Positions 42,218-55,230 are shown, numbered from the stretch's first letter. The stretch: 64,000 bases of DNA from Onchocerca volvulus (GCA_000499405.2 HG738139.1:1964976-2028975); one strand, 5' to 3'. The notes: generated by a model not told the origin, from the sequence alone. A program made the numbers and translations.

Positions 42218-44707
42218 TTAGGAAAAATTAATGAAATACAAAAAATTAATCAAAGCAGTTATGAAATCAATTGGTTTTTTGATATACGCAGCATGCGGCG
42301 CATCCGGAATGATTACTAATTTTCGGTGCGGAATTTGCAGCAATCGTTCTGAAATCGATGCTTTATCATCGCTACCATAAATTAAGAGCGTAGGAATCTG
42401 AAAAATTAATTACATAATAACTATCATTTGCAACAAGGAAAAATTGATTTGGAAATCATTTTTAAAAAATTTAGAAACGATAAACTTAAATAATTAATTT
42501 CTGATTACATAGCAAATAGAATGGATTTGTGTAAAAAATAAACATAATGAAAGCTAAGATAGTATAATGTTACAATGTAGAAATTTTGTTATATTTTCAC
42601 ACTAAGCTGAAATGAAAATAAATTAATACGAATATTTGCAAAAACATGAGGAATTTTTAAATTTGAAATTATTATTTCTCTAATAAAAACTTCAAAACTT
42701 TTTGTAATAGGAATGAAATTCTGAATATTTATGGAATGAAATATTATAAAGAAATTCTTTTATTAAAAAATCGAAAAATTAATTGAAAATATACAAGAAT
42801 CTAACAATTTTAAAATCGTACGAAATTTCAATTGGCATTTTATTACGATGTTTCTGAGATGAATAATACTTAAAATGATAAGTATTTTTAAAATACGGGT
42901 AAATTAGCCATCAAAATAGTCATTATTTTTTTTTTAATCTATTTTTTTATATCTATTATATCATCTATCTTGTTATGGTACTAAATTTACTACTTTCATT
43001 TTATATAAATATTATGAATAAAGGAAAAAAAATTCATTTCTGATTATAATTCTTATTGAAATTTCGTTGAAATTTTCAACAATAATATTTGAAATCCAAT
43101 CCTAAAACTATTTGAGTTGTATTATATTTTGTAATTTATGATTAGCTTAGAAATAACATTTGCATATACGGTTCAAAGGTTACAAATTATTTCATTTTTA
43201 ACGAATTACCTTCTTCAAATTCCTATTAAATGAACTCAACTTTGTAAAATAAAAAACAAAAAGGTCAATTGTAAAATTTAAATTTTATAAAAAAAAAACA
43301 AACCTTAAAATTCTTCCAATCATAATTACGAACACAACATGGTGCTACCGGTATAAAAGCACCAATAGTTTCTTTATTTTCAATTACATAATATGCGGAA
43401 TAACTTCCACTTGCCGAAGGACTTATAATAATTGGTTTTTGAATATTTAATTTTTTAATTACTGATGACATAAATGCGGAACTATTATAAAATGATGTTC
43501 CAGTTCGTGTTCGACTTTGACTGAAACCTGAAAACAAAATAAATCATAAAAAAAAAAAAAAAAAATTTGATTATTATCAGAATTTATGGTACCATATGTA
43601 TGATATCATGACAAGTATTAATTATCATAATTACGCCAATGGGTTTTGTAATGATATCATAATCGATCCATTTGAAGCAAATTTATTGAAAAATAATTTG
43701 AATCATTTTTTTTAAATTATGTTGAATTAATTTTTAATTGATAATCGAAAAATCAAATTGATTTGTGTAAATCATTCGACGGTTTACCTTAAATTAATAT
43801 CTTACCGGGTAAATCAATAGCAATCGTTCGATATCCAGCAGCAGCACTAATTTGTAAAATAGAAGGCTTATTTCGATTCCAATCACGTGAAGAAAATGCA
43901 GCTCCGTGTAAATATAAGAGATTTCCACGATTTTTTATATTATTTGGTGATTTTGCTTCCAAATAATACACCATTGTTCCATCCTGAAATTGAATTTTTT
44001 AATTTTATAAAAAAATTTTTTTTTTTTGCTCAAATCTGAAATTAAAAAAAAAAAAATTTCAGAATTTTTCTAATTTCTCTTATATTTTATAAGACAATTT
44101 ATTATTGTTGCAATGTATTTTTGTTGTTTAACATATAAGATATGGATATAATGTTAGATATTAAATTTTACAATTATTTATGTACTTTTACGAATAGAAT
44201 CTTTTCAAATAAATTTGGTATTTCTCTTTTTTTTTTTTTTGAAATTTTTAAAAATTTCAATATATTTCTATGAGATATTTATTTGGTAAAAATTATTCAA
44301 AGAAAATTTTTTTTTTTTTTTAATCGTAAAATTAAAACGAAAATATACCTCAAGAATTATCGTATCACTCTTGACTGTAATATTACTTGCTTTATCAGTG
44401 ATAAATTTACTTAACGGTCTTTTCAGTAAATATGAATCATTTTCGTTTGATAAACCATATGTTATCAGGATGAAAAAAATAATTGCAAAACAAATCATTA
44501 CAATTAGCAATAATATGAATCTGAAAAAAAAAGAAAAAAAAATCATTTCATTAAATTTTCTATTAAAAATTTTAAATTATTTGTCGATGATATCAATTTA
44601 TTAATTTCAGTTAATTAGTATGATAACAAATTAAATAGATATGATACTTACTTGTTATTATTGCTATTCAGGCTTTTTATTTTCATATTCAGACCTATTA
44701 TTTTCAT
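42218..44707 (-). CDS. ABHD14-like alpha/beta hydrolase, membrane-anchored
   Basis: Serine hydrolase fold protein of the ABHD14A/ABHD14B group. Five in-phase exons: 44652-44707, 44349-44520, 43806-43983, 43304-43527, 42218-42397; 269 residues. The basic N-terminus (MKIIGLNMKIKSL) is followed by a hydrophobic anchor at about 20-42, as in ABHD14A, which suggests a type II membrane protein. Then come LLYLHGAAFSSRDW (oxyanion-loop strand, about 98-111), AGYRTIAIDLPG, the nucleophile elbow IISPSASGSY (about 169-178, the family's SPSxSG form), GAFIPVAPCC, LLIYGSDDK with the likely catalytic Asp at about 221, and PDAPHAAY with the catalytic His at about 245. All three triad positions are present. 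The substrate is unknown, although lysine-deacetylase and acetyltransferase activities have been proposed for ABHD14B. The gene is convergent with the semaphorin gene. Confidence 0.92.
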
Positions 44708-45211
44708 ATATGTTGTAGATAATCGAAATAATTCAGGAACGATTTTTTTTTTTTTGTTTTCTTTTCCTATTATTTAATAAAATCAACTTTTTGAAACTTG
44801 GAAAGATCGAGATGTTGTGTTGTATTTTTGTAATTCATTATTGGCATGGTAATATAGTTTAGAAATTAGAAAATTACTTTATTTTCATATTTTTCAACTA
44901 ACCAGAACAGATCAAGTCAGCTTGTGAAGAAAAAGAAATAAGTCATCATTAAATTTGAATTTTATTTTATAAAATTCAAATTAAGGAATGATTTTTTATT
45001 CGTAAAATTTTCCCAATCATTGTTGTGAAGAAAAATTAATCAGAGTAAAGAACAATTAAACGATTGATTTATCATTAATGATAACATGAATTCAATGTAA
45101 ACTGTTTGGCATAAAAATAAAAATTATAAATCTGTTTTTTTTTTTTTTTTTTTTTCTAATTCAGAGAAAAATAAATAAATTTCGTATTATACTATTAGAA
45201 AATATCGAACA

Positions 45212-46275
45212 CGTCCTTTTGACCTTAATTTCTGATGAATTAACCCAGGGAACAGAATATGAATGATAAATTGTTGATAATTTGGAAAATTATTTACACT
45301 TTCTCTTCTGATCCGACAATGTAATCAGTCTTCTTTCCTTCTCAATCAATCCAATCAATGGGTAAAAAATAAAAGTTCGACTTGAAAATTTCGCAAGTGA
45401 TAATTTTTATCAGTTAAAAAAACAACTATGACTAATAACGAAATTCAAGCATATCACCGTGTTTATAAAATGAGATATATGATGACAATGAATAACAAAA
45501 ATTGATGAAAACACTGCAAAATTTCATCAAACACAATTGAAATGAAATTAAACAGTAAGTGATAAAATTAACAAACAAACTGGTATTTTTCCGAGATAAG
45601 TGATAAAATTAACAAACAAACTGATATTTTTCCGAGATAAAAGTTATTTTTGGATGTCACAAACAGAAAAGATCAAATGTCAGCAAATTTAGAAATATTT
45701 TCCATTCACAAATATCAACGATTTTTATAGCGACAAAAGATGAAAAGCTCGATGAATGATCTCAATGAAAAATGAAATGTTTATTTAAAAAAAACTTTCA
45801 TTAATCAAAAATTGTGAAATCGAAAAGAAAATCTAGAAATTCAATTCTTGGAACAAAAAAATACGAATGATATGTTTTGATGTCTCAGGTAAAAATACCG
45901 GTATTTTACAAATATTATTCAGAACAATTACTGAGTAAAGAAAGAAAGAAAAATATTCGTTATTTGAACAATTTGTTTCGAATTTAAGTACAAATACAAA
46001 ATTATTCTAGTTAGAAATAATTATCAGCTTATTCTTCGATGCTACCTGTTGCTATTTAAACAATAGCTTTGTTATTGTAATTAATTGGACAGGTAAAAAT
46101 AACTTGTTTTTTTTTTTTTTTTTATAAGAAGTATTAAAATTATGTATTAAAAATTAAAATGTTTAAAAGTTGACATTTTTTTTTTTTTTTTGATCAAAAA
46201 GGAAATCAAACATCAATTCTTTTGATTGAGTGCATTCATTTTTCATCAGAAACAAATAAAGCAGGAAAAAAAAAC
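45212..46275 (+). repeat. Diverged dispersed repeat, copy 2
   Basis: Same orientation and same block order as 27752-28760. It carries an additional internal tandem duplication of about 50 bases (AAGTGATAAAATTAACAAAC twice, at 45556-45640) that copy 1 lacks. No shared open frame, so a decayed mobile element or old segmental duplication is more likely than a gene. Confidence 0.75.
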
Positions 46276-46974
46276 TATAATATAAACCTGAATAATTTTG
46301 TTAATAAAACCGGAAGAAAAAATAAAAAATATCAGTCGACTAATTTTTTTTTTTTCATTCAAATTGAAGTAATCAATAAAATTAAAGATTAATTTTAAAA
46401 AATTGGAATGAAAAATTAATATCAATTAAAACATATGACAAATCGAGAAATATTTCTGAAAGTGATCAACACTTACGAATATAAATGATACAAAAAAAAA
46501 GAAATACGTTTTTTCTAAGACTAATTTCTTTCTTTTGCAATTTTTTTTTTTTAAAATTTGTTCTTTTGTGTAAACAAATTTAAAAAATAATTGAATAAGA
46601 AAAAGCGAAAACCGAAAGGAAAGAAAGAAAAAAAATGTACCTGCTGAATTTCATGCTGTAAATTTGGTGTTATTATCAAATGGGAGGTTAAATTCTGAAA
46701 TTTTCGTATTATACGCGAATTACCGTATCGTTTTGTTTAAAATAGGTAAACCTTCATTGAAATACTTCGAACTTCCAGAATGTTAAAATATATCTGAAAA
46801 TAAGGCAATAATTAAGTTCGTTTTTTTTTTTTTTTTTAATGAAATTATTTCGTGTAATTCAAGGAAGTATATTATACAGTACAAGAATGATGTTAGAATA
46901 AAATTATTTTTAAGAAAATCACATTTAAATCGACATTAAACATCATAAATATGCATTAAATTTCTAATAGGTTT

Positions 46975-47085
46975 ATTACATACATGGCAAACTTTTCTGA
47001 TACGTCTATTACGTGAATGGCAAACTTTTCTGATACGTCTATTACGTGACTGGTAACCTTTCTTGACACGTCTGTTACGTGTATG
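46975..47085. repeat. 33-bp tandem repeat rich in ACGT words
   Basis: About three units with a 33-base period, starting at GGCAAACTTTTC (46986), GGCAAACTTTTC (47019) and GGTAACCTTTC (47052). Each is followed by TACGTCTATTACGTG or a variant. The first two are nearly identical, the third more diverged. Confidence 0.85.
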
Positions 47086-48356
47086 CATAAACATCAAAGA
47101 ATTCTAATTGTAATAGCAACAAAAAATCATCACTAAAAAAGAAATATAAATATCAATGAAAAAATTCAAAATCGAAAAACATATCATAGTCAAAACATAA
47201 TTCAAATTTCAGAATTCCATCGAATGCTGGGAATTTCAATCTGAGGGTTACTGGCGCTTGCACATGTCGGAAAATTTGAAATATTTAAATAGAAATAGGC
47301 ATGATGAAATAATCAAGGAATTTTATTACAAAAAATATCTCAACATAAACAAATCTTTAATTTTTCGATATGAAATTGTGATCTTTATACTTTTGATCTT
47401 TAATTAACATATTATAAATTGTGATTTTGCTATGATGACATGAAGGATAAAATTCTCTTTGCTAATTATGCTAACATGTTGTAAATTGAACAAATAACAA
47501 ACAAACAATCTTCTTCGTACTGAAATTAACATTTTGTAAATTTTAATTCTTTTTGTGTTAAAACTTAGTATATTGTAAATTTAATTGCTAAAGTTGACAT
47601 TTAGTAAATAAATTCTGATTAGACAAAGAATTAGGATCATCCATTTGGATTATAATCAAAATCAGAATCAAAAAACAAACTTCATCCAGAAGAAGAAGGA
47701 TCAGAACAAATCGAACGATCAGAACGTTAAAAAAATTATCAAAAAAAAAAAAACGAAAAAAAATTCGAGGAGCAATTCTTTGATTGAACAAAAAGTAAAA
47801 ATAGGACGAATCGCAACAACTAATGTAAACTTGAATTATAAAAACCAAGAATAACAGGAATGAGCAGTTTATTGTTCAAAGTAAAATTGTCAAAAAAAAA
47901 ACAAAAAGAAAAAAAATTTTTTTTTTAGGAGCAGTTCTTTGATTTGGAACAACAAATGAAGAGATCAAAACTTAGCAATTAATTCTTATTAATAACATTC
48001 TCGGATAATTAATTGTCTTTTAGGAATTATTTACTTATGTAAGACATTATCGAGAAACTTTCATGATAACATTTTAGATTATTCATTAAATATATGACAA
48101 CTATTAAGTTTACTAGTCTATTTAAACGTTCTCGAAAATAGAATTGAAATTTGAATCTTTTGCGAAAATTTTAAAATGCGAAATTTAAAAAATATTTGGC
48201 CCATTTCCTTTGATAATAAATGAATCTGAGTTACAACGAATAACAATTAAGGATTCCAGTCGACAGATTATACCATTTAAATTTTATGAAACTAACTGGA
48301 GCTCGATTTTAAACATTCTTTGAGAAGTTTGAAATCTAATTTTAAAAAGTGAAAAT

Positions 48357-48361
48357 AAAAA
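48357..48361 (-). terminator. Pol III T-run terminator of tRNA-Glu
   Basis: On the minus strand, a run of five T begins about 8 bases past the tRNA 3' end, the usual RNA polymerase III stop signal. Confidence 0.7.
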
Positions 48362-48368
48362 GGGGCAC

Positions 48369-48440
48369 TTCCCATGCCGGGAATCGAACCCGGGCCGCGT
48401 GGGTGAAAGCCACGAATCCTAGCCACTAGACCACATGGGA
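48369..48440 (-). tRNA. tRNA-Glu (anticodon TTC)
   Basis: 72 nt on the minus strand. Acceptor arms TCCCATG/CATGGGA pair fully, with discriminator A. The D-arm has the eukaryotic A box TGGTCTAGTGG. The anticodon arm loop is CTTTCAC with anticodon TTC. The T-arm has the B box GGGTTCGATTCC. No intron. All parts of the cloverleaf and both internal promoter boxes are intact, so it is likely functional. Confidence 0.98.
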
Positions 48441-49141
48441 GTCAGAAGCACAATGAGCAGCTTAATTTAAGAAAAAAAAAAAAAAAAAAATCAAAAATTT
48501 AAATTTTAAAAAGATTTTCTAAAAATTTTAAAATGAACAAATTAATTCTTCTGGCAGGGATTTGAATCCAGTTTATACGAGCAAAAATGGTTACTAGCAA
48601 TCAGATAGCAATGGATAATCTCATCCAAAATAATTGAATCTTCAAGACCTCGAATCTTTGATTAAAAATTAAAATAAATCGACTGAGAAGTTAAAATTAA
48701 TTAATGAAGTCAAAAGAATTTAATTTTGCTAACAAAAAGTGTCGGGAAATAATAGCGGCTGCATTAAATATTCGCAATCCGAAACTGAAATTTTCCGATT
48801 GATTTGTCATGTTTGTGGGATTGGTGGGATGGCGCGCGTTTGGAATATTCTTGTAAACTTACATTTTAAATTTGCCACAAAACATTCGGTCATTTATCCA
48901 CTTGTACTTTAATACTAATAAATTTTGCATATAAAACGATAATTTTTGTTATTTATTTCATTTTATTCTAGTCCTAACACGGATATCTGATCTCTTGATT
49001 TTCCATTGATTCCATGTCATATTTATGTTAGAATTTGATTCAAGTACTTGTTTAAGAGCCTATTTACATTTACTTAAATTATTATAAGTTATAAATGCAT
49101 AGGAATTAGTTCCGATATTTCGTATCCAGATTTATTTGCAT
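48441..49141. other. Region between tRNA-Glu and SLC30A9
   Basis: Upstream region of the SLC30A9 gene. A patch at about 48740-48840 is richer in GC than the surroundings and includes GATGGCGCGCG. It may be a promoter, by position only. Confidence 0.4.
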
Positions 49142-49161
49142 TATTTTTTTTTTTTTTTCAG
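49142..49161 (+). promoter_or_regulatory. Probable splice-leader (trans-splice) acceptor of SLC30A9
   Basis: A long T run ending in CAG lies 70 bases before the start codon of SLC30A9, with no evident upstream donor or coding exon. In nematodes this arrangement marks the site where a spliced leader is joined. A conventional 5' UTR intron is the alternative. Confidence 0.45.
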
Positions 49162-49230
49162 CTTTAACGAAGTCTTATGCATTCTCGTTCAAGGATTTCT
49201 TCATATAAAGTGGCGAAATACAGATAGCAT

Positions 49231-52200
49231 ATGATGCTTCGTACAGCATTTTGTAAGTTCATTACAGGAATATTTTCCGGAAAATTGGGACGAATTCTAG
49301 GAATTTGGCATAACTTCCTGTCCTACTCAAGAAAGGCGGTTTTTTTATGATTCGAGTTGGTAGAATGATTTTTAAAAGACAAGGTTATCAATTGATAAAA
49401 GTAGAATTTGTCTGGTAATAAGATTATTCAGTGCTAAACTTATCAAATATGAGGATTCCCTAGCAATAAATTTTCATTATAAAAAAATAACTAGATTATG
49501 TGAATTAAAAAAAGAAGTGAGCATGCAGATAACGAAGAAGTAAACTAATTCTTGAAAATCGTTCCATTATGCTTTTTCAAAGCTTGATTTTTATCTCTGT
49601 TTATCTAAATTGTATTTCATTTTTTGCTTTTGATTTGTTTTTAATCTATGTAATGTCTACTGCAGTGCTGGAGAAGCCTTCATTTGCGCTCTTCCATATT
49701 TGTGCATTCAATGGGAAGTTTAATGAACTTAAAGGTAAATTGTTTCGTGCCGCCCAGCCATCGCGAAAACGAAATGTTGCTACAGAAGAAGTAATTGAAG
49801 AGGTCTTCTTTTTTCAGATATTTTCGTTGAAAAATGAAATTAAATTTTGATAAATTAATGAGCATCGTCCTTACTGATTAGAATAAAATAAAATATTATT
49901 AATAATGGAATACACTGTAGATATAAATGAATTATTATTGATCTACAAAAATTTTTAAGAATACTGGAAAGGTCAAAAAGAGGATTTTAGACATCCATTT
50001 CTTTGACAGATATAAGATATTATAATATCCCATTAGTGAGATTCAGATATTCCATGACTTAATTTCCCATTTCTGAATGTATAATTCATTGTTAGTTTCA
50101 GACTCGTGCCATATTAGAATTTGGTTTGACACGTGAACATCTTCAGAATTTGCCACGAAAGGAGCTTTTCCCCAAGAAAGCAGTGTATAATGTGAAAGAT
50201 GTTTACCACAAGGCATTGGAGGTTTATAGTTTGTCGCTCAACAATTTTTAGTAAAATTCAGTTTTCTTGAAAGAATTCTGATACAACTTTTTCTTTTTTT
50301 TTTTTTTTCAGGTACATGGTAGTGAAAGAGGTATACAGCAAAGGATGCTATTATACGAGAAATATTTAAATCAAAATCCATTATATGTTGAGCGAAAAAA
50401 GAAGAAAAATCAATCTATCTCGATTGCTGCGGAGGTAGTTAAATTTCTGTTTCAATCTCACTTGTTTATGTAAAAAAAAAAATCTTTCGGTTTTGATTGT
50501 AAACTGAATCTCCCGTTTCATCTTTCCAGTTAATAGAGACTAATTTGAAATTATCAATTATTCTGTTCAGGATGCTGCAAATGCTGTAAAAATTGCAATG
50601 GGCACAAATTTGCTTGATGTTTGTTTCAAATTATATGGTGCATTTATTACTGGTTGGTTCGAATATTTTCCTTATTCTGTACTTAACGTTGAGTTCTATA
50701 AAATAAATTGGTGAATTCGTTGATCAAATAATCTGTTCTTTGTGTAAGGATAAAAAGCAGAATGCGCTAAAATATAAATCACATTATATTGAAATCAGAA
50801 ATGAAGTTTAATATTTTGCATCGAAAATTTGTAAAATTTGAAACAATAGGCGTTGAAAATTTTAAGCTTCCATTACTTTATTCAATAAAAATATATTGTC
50901 ATTTAGGATCAAAAAGTTTAGCTGCAGAAGGTTTGCATAGTTCCTTGGATTTAAGCAACCAAATTATTTTGATGTATGGAATACGATGGTCGAAATTGAA
51001 TCCGACGCCAACTTATCCATATGGTTATGGCAATGCACGATATATTGCTTCGTTGATCAGTGGCTGCTGGCTTTTTGGATTTGGTGGTGGAGTTTCACTA
51101 TATCATGGTATTACCGGTCTGCTTCATCCTCACACAATCGAATCACCAGCATGGGCAAGTTTATAAAAAATTTAGAACTTATGATTAAGACTTCCTGAAA
51201 ATGTTACACTTTTTTATATTGCAGAAATATTAAAAGCAATGTAACCTTCCCTATTAAAGTCAGTGGAGCAAGATTAGTATTGCATATATGATTGGCAGTA
51301 ATTTGACATATGGAAACATGTAGAAAGTTCTTAAATAAAATTTTAGTAAAAGTTTAGTTCGTTCTGAGGATGTGAGTTAGTCTTCCCGAGAAGCTAGGAT
51401 TCAGTTAACTTTTGAATTGCTTAAAGTTTATGTTCCAATCTACTTTTTTCCTTTTTTATATTTCGAAAAAATTTTTTTTTCTTCGTTCCTTTTTTTTATA
51501 TTACGAATTTTTATAAAGCTTTAATTATAGATTTCAGGCATTTATGATTTTGACAATGTCATTTTTATTGCAAGGATCATCAGCATCGTATGCATGGTGG
51601 AAAGTACGGCGGAAAGCGAAGCAGTGTCACATGTCCTTCATTGAATATGGTCATTAAAGTTTAAATTTCTAAATTTTAATTTTTTTTATTTAAAACTTTT
51701 CTTGATGTGCAGCACATCAGGGTTATTGTCCAGAGTAGAATTTGATTATTATATTTTAAGTCAAATTACAGATTCAGTTGACTGTGCTAGATACAGTTTA
51801 GCTCTTTCCTTCTTTTTATGATAATACTTTTTCAAATCTTTAGCTTCATGATTTTAAAGCGTCTATTTTTATTAAATGAATGCATTGTTTTAGATAGAAA
51901 AATTTTCTTCTAAATATCATTAGCCAATGCGAAACATGCATTTTTTCAGCTTTAATTAAATGCGAAATTTTATACGCGAGATGTCATTTTCAGTGAGAAC
52001 AAGCGCTGACCCAAGTTTAAGCGTTGTCTGTTTGGAAGATTCGGCATCAATTTTTGGAACTTGCATCTCCGTTTCATCAATTGCATTGAGTTGTGTATTA
52101 CAAACTAGTATTCCGGACTCCGTTGGTTCAGTTTTGATTGGTATCTTGTTAGGTAGTGTTGCCGCATTTATCATTCGCAATAACGCTATGCATTTGGCAG

Positions 52201-55200
52201 GAAAATCAGTTCCACAAGTAGTAATCAACGATATTGTAGCACAATTAAGGCACGATGACATCATCAAGTTAGTTTTTAAAACATTTCTTATGCAACATAA
52301 GGTATTTATTATTATGCAGAATTTTCATTTTTTCTGCAGCCTATTGTAATTACCACTTTATAATTACAGTGGACTTTAATAAAGACAGACTGAAGGAAAG
52401 ATTTATTTTACTCATTTGTGGTAATAATTTAAATTAAAGTTCGAAACAAACAGATTCTAGAATGCTAATAATGGTAATCACCTGCTTCCTCCTCTTTTTA
52501 CTTCTTTATCTCTTTTTTTTCTTCCGTTTTAATTCTTATCCTGAAATTTAACTGCTATCTTTTTACCCGTTTATTTAAAAAAAATCACCTATCCATTTAA
52601 AAAATACATCAAACACTAATTACTATAGATCAGTTCACGATGTGAAAGCAGTTGCACATGGAGTTGGGCAAGTTCGTTTTAAAGCAGAAGTAGAATATGA
52701 TGGACGAACAATCACCAATTTGTATCTTTCAGAATCATGTCACATTCCTTCTGTAATTGAGGTCAGTTAATTTTACTAGTATCATTTAAAAAATTTTTTT
52801 AAAAAGATGTCTTAAAAGTGAGCATATTTATAAATTGGGTAATTTTCGGTTTTTTATTCACTTTTTGTTAAAAAGTCTTAAATTTATGACTTTCCAAAAA
52901 AAAAAGTTGATGATTCTTTTTGACATTTTTTTGCAAATATTGCTTATTCTCGTATATCTCTTGGGAAAAGCTTTTTTTTGATATTAGAAAAATTCAATAT
53001 ATGAAAGTTGCAAAAATGATGAAAATTCTTTTTGAATTTTTCTTGCTCGTAGCAGTCTAAAAGTTTTTTAATCATTTTAGAATTTAATACAATGTATTAG
53101 TCTTAATCCATAAGCAAACAGCATTGCAATTTTAAACAAAATTTTCAAATATTCTTTAAAGCAAAATATTTTCAGATAGTTTTTTGCTTTTCTTTTTTAG
53201 TCATATCTGAATTTTTTAATGGTCCTCAATTTTTTTTTAGGTTTTTATGGTTTTTTGTTATAATCTTTTTCAGAGTTTTAAATTTTCGGATTCTGAAACT
53301 CCAGATTCAATTTGACAACAGAACATAAGATAGGATTTTATCTGGCATAGTTCAATGCATTATATTGTCTGGATCCGTAGACAAACAGTGTTGCAAAGTT
53401 ATGATTGAAATTTCAACAGACTACTTTTCAAATCAGATATTAGTTTCAATTGATAAACAAATGAATAATTTAGAATTGTGAATAAGAATACTGACATAAA
53501 ACATTTGCCAAAGTGCCTACCTTTGTCGAAAATTTTTTTTCAATGTTTTTTAGTAGTTTTTTTGTGAACAAATATTGAAGTATTGAAATTTTGCTTAAAA
53601 AGCTATCTACTCGCAAAAATATATCGTTTTTTTTTTTTTTTTTTTTTTTCAAAACCAACATAGTGTACTTTCCTAACTCTCTAATCTTAAACTAAAATGG
53701 TATATTGCTCTGAAATTTATTGAAAATTACTTTAAATTTCACCGAAATTTAGTGATGATACTGACTGTTCGTTTGATCGAATAATTACATAGTCGTTAAG
53801 AGATAATACTTATTGTCTTGAAATCTTTCTCAGTTTAGTATAAGCTTATTTGATACCAGTTATTAGATGTACCCGATGCTGTACTCTTGGGAACAATTTC
53901 GTTTAAGAACTTTGCGAACATTAAGCAGAATGATATATTAATTTTAGTTTTTCCTGCCTTTAGTTGTTTTTCTCACAAAATTTATGATTTTTGTTCTCTT
54001 TTCTATTCCGGTTTCATTTCTTTACACATTTTTTTCCTTCTTACTTTTCAAACAAACAAAAAATCTGGAAAAGTGTAAAAGTTAGTAGACGTAGTCTTAA
54101 TTTGCTATACATATGTTTAGATATTTTAATTATTTTTACACTGACTCGCTTGACTGATTGTTAGACAGAAAGGAAATATTTATGAACAGTGACAAAAAAA
54201 AATTGAAGAGTTTTTTTCATTTTTGAATTTTCTCCCCAACGAATCATTGTTTCAGTCTTTTTCGCTCCTAGATTTGTAATGAAAAAGTAAAAAAAAAAAG
54301 AAATAATTGTAAAAAAAAAGATTGATTATTCCACTTTTGTTGCTACTTGGAGAAATGTCATATATAATCCATAATGCGTCATTCAATTTAAAGAAAAATA
54401 TTTTATCGAGCAATTTCTTAAAATCAACCAATAGTTTGATAAAAGGAATTGAAAAATCACCGGCTTCAAATTCCTTCATTTTTCTGAAATTTAAAAATTT
54501 TGCTTTGAACATTACAAATTACAACTCGGTTTCACTTATATAAATACCATTTAAATAAACACCAGCGCTATCCTATCCTATTTCATTATTCGTTGAGAAT
54601 TTAACATATGAATAAAGCAATATAGATAAACAATAAGATTACATCGCGATACGTTGATTACCAATCAATCAATGTGGATAGGTTATGAGATCTGATAAAT
54701 TTAGAAAATCTTCTTTTTCTTTTTCTTTTTAAATTAATAATAAATAAATCAAAAAAAAACAGTAAGATATTATAAGATGTTTCGGTAGAGTTATTTTTCG
54801 TTTTTTTGCAAAGTTATATTTTTTTTGATTTCGGTTTATATGTTTTTCTTGAATATGATTTAGTTTTATCTGTTACTTAATATGTTTTTTATTATTTTCT
54901 TTGTTGAATTTGATTTGATCCAAAGTCACTTTTTTTTTTTTTTTAATATAAATATATCAATATCGTGATATGTTGTTTACCAATCAATCAATGTGGATAG
55001 GTTATGAGATCTGATAAATTTAAGAAATTATTTATTGTTCAATAACGACTGATTCTACGTATGGTTTTCAGGAAGCAAAAAAAATCAAAGATGAAGAAGG
55101 ACTGCGACGATTCATGTTACATCATGGTGAACATATTGTTGATCGAATAGCTGATGAAGTGGATCGTATTGAAGAAGTCATCACCAAGAAGCATCCGGAC

Positions 55201-55230
55201 GTTAAACATGTTGATTTGGAGCCATTGTAA
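49231..55230 (+). CDS. SLC30A9: SLC30A9/ZnT9-type cation diffusion facilitator
   Basis: Zinc/cation carrier of the CDF family, mitochondrial in mammals. Ten in-phase exons: 49231-49252, 49666-49802, 50102-50221, 50312-50434, 50571-50652, 50907-51154, 51538-51649, 51994-52267, 52629-52761, 55072-55230; 469 residues. The N-terminus (MMLRTAFLLEKPSF, later RAAQPSRKRN) is basic and hydrophobic, like a mitochondrial presequence. The transport domain shows GTNLLDVCFKLYGAF, EGLHSSLDLSNQ (His and Asp of the HxxxD metal site), YGYGNARYIASLISG, YHGITGLLHPH, WAFMILTMSFLLQGSS, CLEDSASIFG and SVGSVLIGILLG. The C-terminus has VHDVKAV, GQVRFKAEVEYDGR and DVKHVDLEPL, which match ZnT9 closely. Intron 6 needs a GC donor (TGG|GCAAGT at 51155) to give WAFMIL. 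The last intron is 2.3 kb. Confidence 0.94.
54643..55023. repeat. 60-bp direct repeat pair in SLC30A9 intron 9
   Basis: ACCAATCAATCAATGTGGAT and the following GGTTATGAGATCTGATAAATTTA occur at about 54643-54702 and again at 54962-55022, nearly identical in the core and diverged in the first 15 bases. The spacing is about 317 bases. Confidence 0.85.

Larger units (their letters stand above)
44708..48368. other. Intergenic region, ABHD14-like gene to tRNA-Glu
   Basis: It contains dispersed repeat copy 2 (45212-46275), a 33-bp tandem repeat (46975-47085) and long T and A runs. The lysine/asparagine-rich frames at 47588-47854 on both strands are low-complexity and not supported as genes. Confidence 0.5.

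Noticed and set aside
47588..47854. Overlapping Lys/Asn-rich and Phe/Leu-rich frames on both strands.
   Set aside because: Low-complexity AT-rich sequence, mirror frames of the same A/T runs, no splice context.
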